Part shown: piece after piece, positions 45,253 through 46,362 of the stretch
Layout: each line of letters opens with the position of its first letter
Position numbering within the stretch: the first letter of the stretch is position 1
From: Corynebacterium striatum ATCC 6940
Lineage (GTDB): Bacteria > Actinomycetota > Actinomycetes > Mycobacteriales > Mycobacteriaceae
Length of the DNA stretch: 46,362 nt
Reading direction: 5' to 3'
Assembly: GCF_000159135.1 (NCBI RefSeq)
Contig: NZ_GG667523.1
Coordinates: 202,709 to 249,070 of the forward strand
Translations under genes and position numbers: made by a program
Notes under the pieces: model-generated
The model's input: the letters and a program-made list of their open reading frames with translations, nothing else
Databases searched by the model: none
What the model was told of the DNA's origin: nothing

Positions 45253-45708
45253 TTAGGCGTGGTCTGACTTTTCAGCGGCCTTGCGGAGTGCGCCGAGATC
45301 AACCTCGGGTGCCTCCGAACCACAACCACCGTCGCCGCAATTACAGCTATCGCCGCAACCCTCTTCTTCCTTGTGGGCCTCGTCCCACAGGAATGCAGCG
45401 CGGGAGCCCATGTTGGAACCGATGGACAGGGCGAGCACCGCGATGACGAAAGTTAACGCCGGGATTGTCCACATCCAACCAGAGGCGGAGATTGCTACGA
45501 TGCCACCGAAAACAAGGGAGACTCCTGCGAGTGCCCAGAACGGGCCGGCGATCGCGTGTGCATTATCCCAAGCCTCTTTGGATTTGCGGATTTCCACCAG
45601 GCGAAGTCCTACAACGCTATTGCCCGGAAGTTTTCGTGCGGTGGCCAGTCCACCGACAACGAGGAGAATAGCGGCAAGGATAAAGAAGATGATTGCAATC
45701 GCGAGCAT
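45253..45708 (-). CDS. SdpI-like membrane protein with a Cys-rich tail
   Basis: 151 residues from ATG 45708; the frame runs 18 codons further up without a better start. Three or four hydrophobic segments and the linker GNSVVGLRLVEIRKSKEAWDN, which matches the conserved GxRxxxxxxSxxAWxxAH pattern of SdpI/YhfL proteins (immunity to the SdpC toxin in Bacillus). The C-terminal tail contains four cysteines in EGCGDSCNCGDGGCGSE, unusual for the family and suggestive of metal or thiol chemistry. TAAACT lies 7 nt before the ATG. Confidence 0.75.
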   Translation of the reverse strand: MLAIAIIFFILAAILLVVGGLATARKLPGNSVVGLRLVEIRKSKEAWDNAHAIAGPFWALAGVSLVFGGIVAISASGWMWTIPALTFVIAVLALSIGSNMGSRAAFLWDEAHKEEEGCGDSCNCGDGGCGSEAPEVDLGALRKAAEKSDHA

Positions 45709-45715
45709 GCCCCTT

Positions 45716-45721
45716 AGTTTA
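45716..45721 (-). promoter_or_regulatory. -10 element TAAACT for the SdpI-like gene
   Basis: TAAACT, then AAGGGGC (7 nt) and ATG. The AGGGG is too close to the start to act as a ribosome binding site, so a leaderless start is favoured. Confidence 0.4.
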
Positions 45722-45875
45722 ACCCTGAATTTGTCAGAAGAAAATCGAGGGTAGCCTGCCAAAATAATCCATCAGTTATATGTAATTTATTCACGTACTT
45801 TGGTAATATTCTGAGCGTGTCGACCAATAGAAATTTGTGGTCACACTCAGCGCACGACAATGAAAAGAAAACGAT

Positions 45876-46362
45876 ATGAACCTCAAGGGTATTACTAACT
45901 CTTTGCTCTTCAAGATCATCGTTGCGATCATTCTAGGTATCATTGCCAGCTCTTTCTTCCCGGAGTGGGCCGGCCGTCTTTTTGCCACCTTTAACGGATT
46001 GTTCAGTAACTTCCTGGGTTTCTTCATCCCAGTTTTGATCTTCGCTCTCGTCGCTCCTGCTATCGCTGGCCTCGGCCGCGGTGCCGGTAAGTGGCTTGGC
46101 ATCACCGCCGGAATTGCCTATGGCTCTACTATCATTTCCGGTCTGATTGCATACGGTCTCTCGATTGCCCTCTACCCCACCCTTCTGGCGGGTCAGTCCA
46201 TCAACACTAATGTCTCCGATATTGAGGAAGGCGCACTCGCTCCCTACTTCACCGTCGAGATGCCGGCGCCATTTGAGGTCATGTCGGCGTTGTTGCTTTC
46301 CTTCTGCATTGGCGTAGCCATGACTGCGGTAAAGTCTGACAATCTCTACGCAATAACTAAGG
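45876..46362 (+). CDS. Dicarboxylate/amino acid:cation symporter (partial, 5' end)
   Basis: The first 162 codons from ATG 45876; the gene runs off the window. MNLKGITNSLLFKIIVAIIL, SNFLGFFIPVLIFALVAPAI and the EMPAPFEVMSALLLSFCIG segment match the DAACS (GltP/DctA/SstT) family of Na+ or H+ coupled carriers. Substrate is a dicarboxylate or an acidic/small neutral amino acid. Only a weak A-rich ribosome binding site precedes the ATG. A possible -10 (TAATAT, near 45805) lies upstream. Confidence 0.9.
   Translation, partial: MNLKGITNSLLFKIIVAIILGIIASSFFPEWAGRLFATFNGLFSNFLGFFIPVLIFALVAPAIAGLGRGAGKWLGITAGIAYGSTIISGLIAYGLSIALYPTLLAGQSINTNVSDIEEGALAPYFTVEMPAPFEVMSALLLSFCIGVAMTAVKSDNLYAITK

Noticed and set aside
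45860..45898. 12-codon leader ORF overlapping the symporter start
   Set aside because: It has no ribosome binding site and no regulatory codon run; likely chance.
45791..46105. 104-residue minus-strand frame opposite the symporter start
   Set aside because: The plus-strand frame matches a known transporter family; this one is basic and featureless.

Overview
The window is about 46 kb of chromosome around the replication origin of a Corynebacterium. The gene order parB-parA-rsmG-yidC-yidD-rnpA-rpmH / dnaA-dnaN-recF-dciA-gyrB-gyrA, a MurJ protein fused to a pseudokinase, CwlM, SigM next to thioredoxin genes, DUF3566 and DUF6049 proteins, and many apparently leaderless genes all point to mycolic-acid actinobacteria. 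The BrnFE-type exporter and overall gene content fit Corynebacterium better than Mycobacterium. The species cannot be fixed from the sequence alone.

Left arm (1-13.6 kb). An unrecognised gene tail is followed by a two-gene heterodimeric ABC exporter with a split ATPase site, a GNAT acetyltransferase, a tRNA-Ala with its own terminator, an internally deleted LigB-type dioxygenase remnant, a secreted NodB deacetylase, 3-methyladenine DNA glycosylase, a MarR regulator and sucCD. A second, nearly identical tRNA-Ala/terminator unit (with tRNA-Ile) follows, so a 4.9-kb segment lies between direct repeats. Next come the DUF3566 gene and gyrA, a small ribbon-helix-helix / Doc-like pair, a DUF6918-like gene and an internally deleted nitroreductase remnant.

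Origin (13.6-26.4 kb). On the minus strand lie dnaA, dnaN, recF, dciA and gyrB; on the plus strand lie rpmH, rnpA, yidD, yidC, rsmG, parA, parB and a GNAT gene. Both groups are transcribed away from the origin. DnaA boxes sit on both sides of dnaA. The dnaA-dnaN gap also carries a DnaA-trio-like unwinding element, ten GATC tetramers in 263 bp and a nested palindrome.

Right arm (26.4-46.4 kb). Minus-strand genes are cwlM, trxA, trxB, sigM, pepN, yceI-like, murJ-pseudokinase, DUF6049 and nudix. Plus-strand genes are a CCA-adding-type nucleotidyltransferase, an AlgH-family gene and brnFE-like azlCD. An SBF-like transporter is divergent from an Old Yellow Enzyme gene, which is followed by a perfect parS site plus a near-match. 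The window ends with a Rieske lipoprotein, two small membrane proteins and the start of a dicarboxylate/amino-acid:cation symporter.

Functional themes are replication initiation and supercoiling, origin segregation (ParA/ParB/parS), membrane insertion and tRNA/ribosome biogenesis, control of peptidoglycan precursor supply (CwlM, MurJ-pseudokinase) and thiol-redox stress (SigM, TrxA, TrxB). No insertion sequence, prophage or CRISPR array was seen. The less ordinary items are the one-site ABC exporter, the origin architecture, the Doc-like pair with a lost Fic motif, the tRNA-Ala duplication and two 28-bp divergent leaderless promoter regions.
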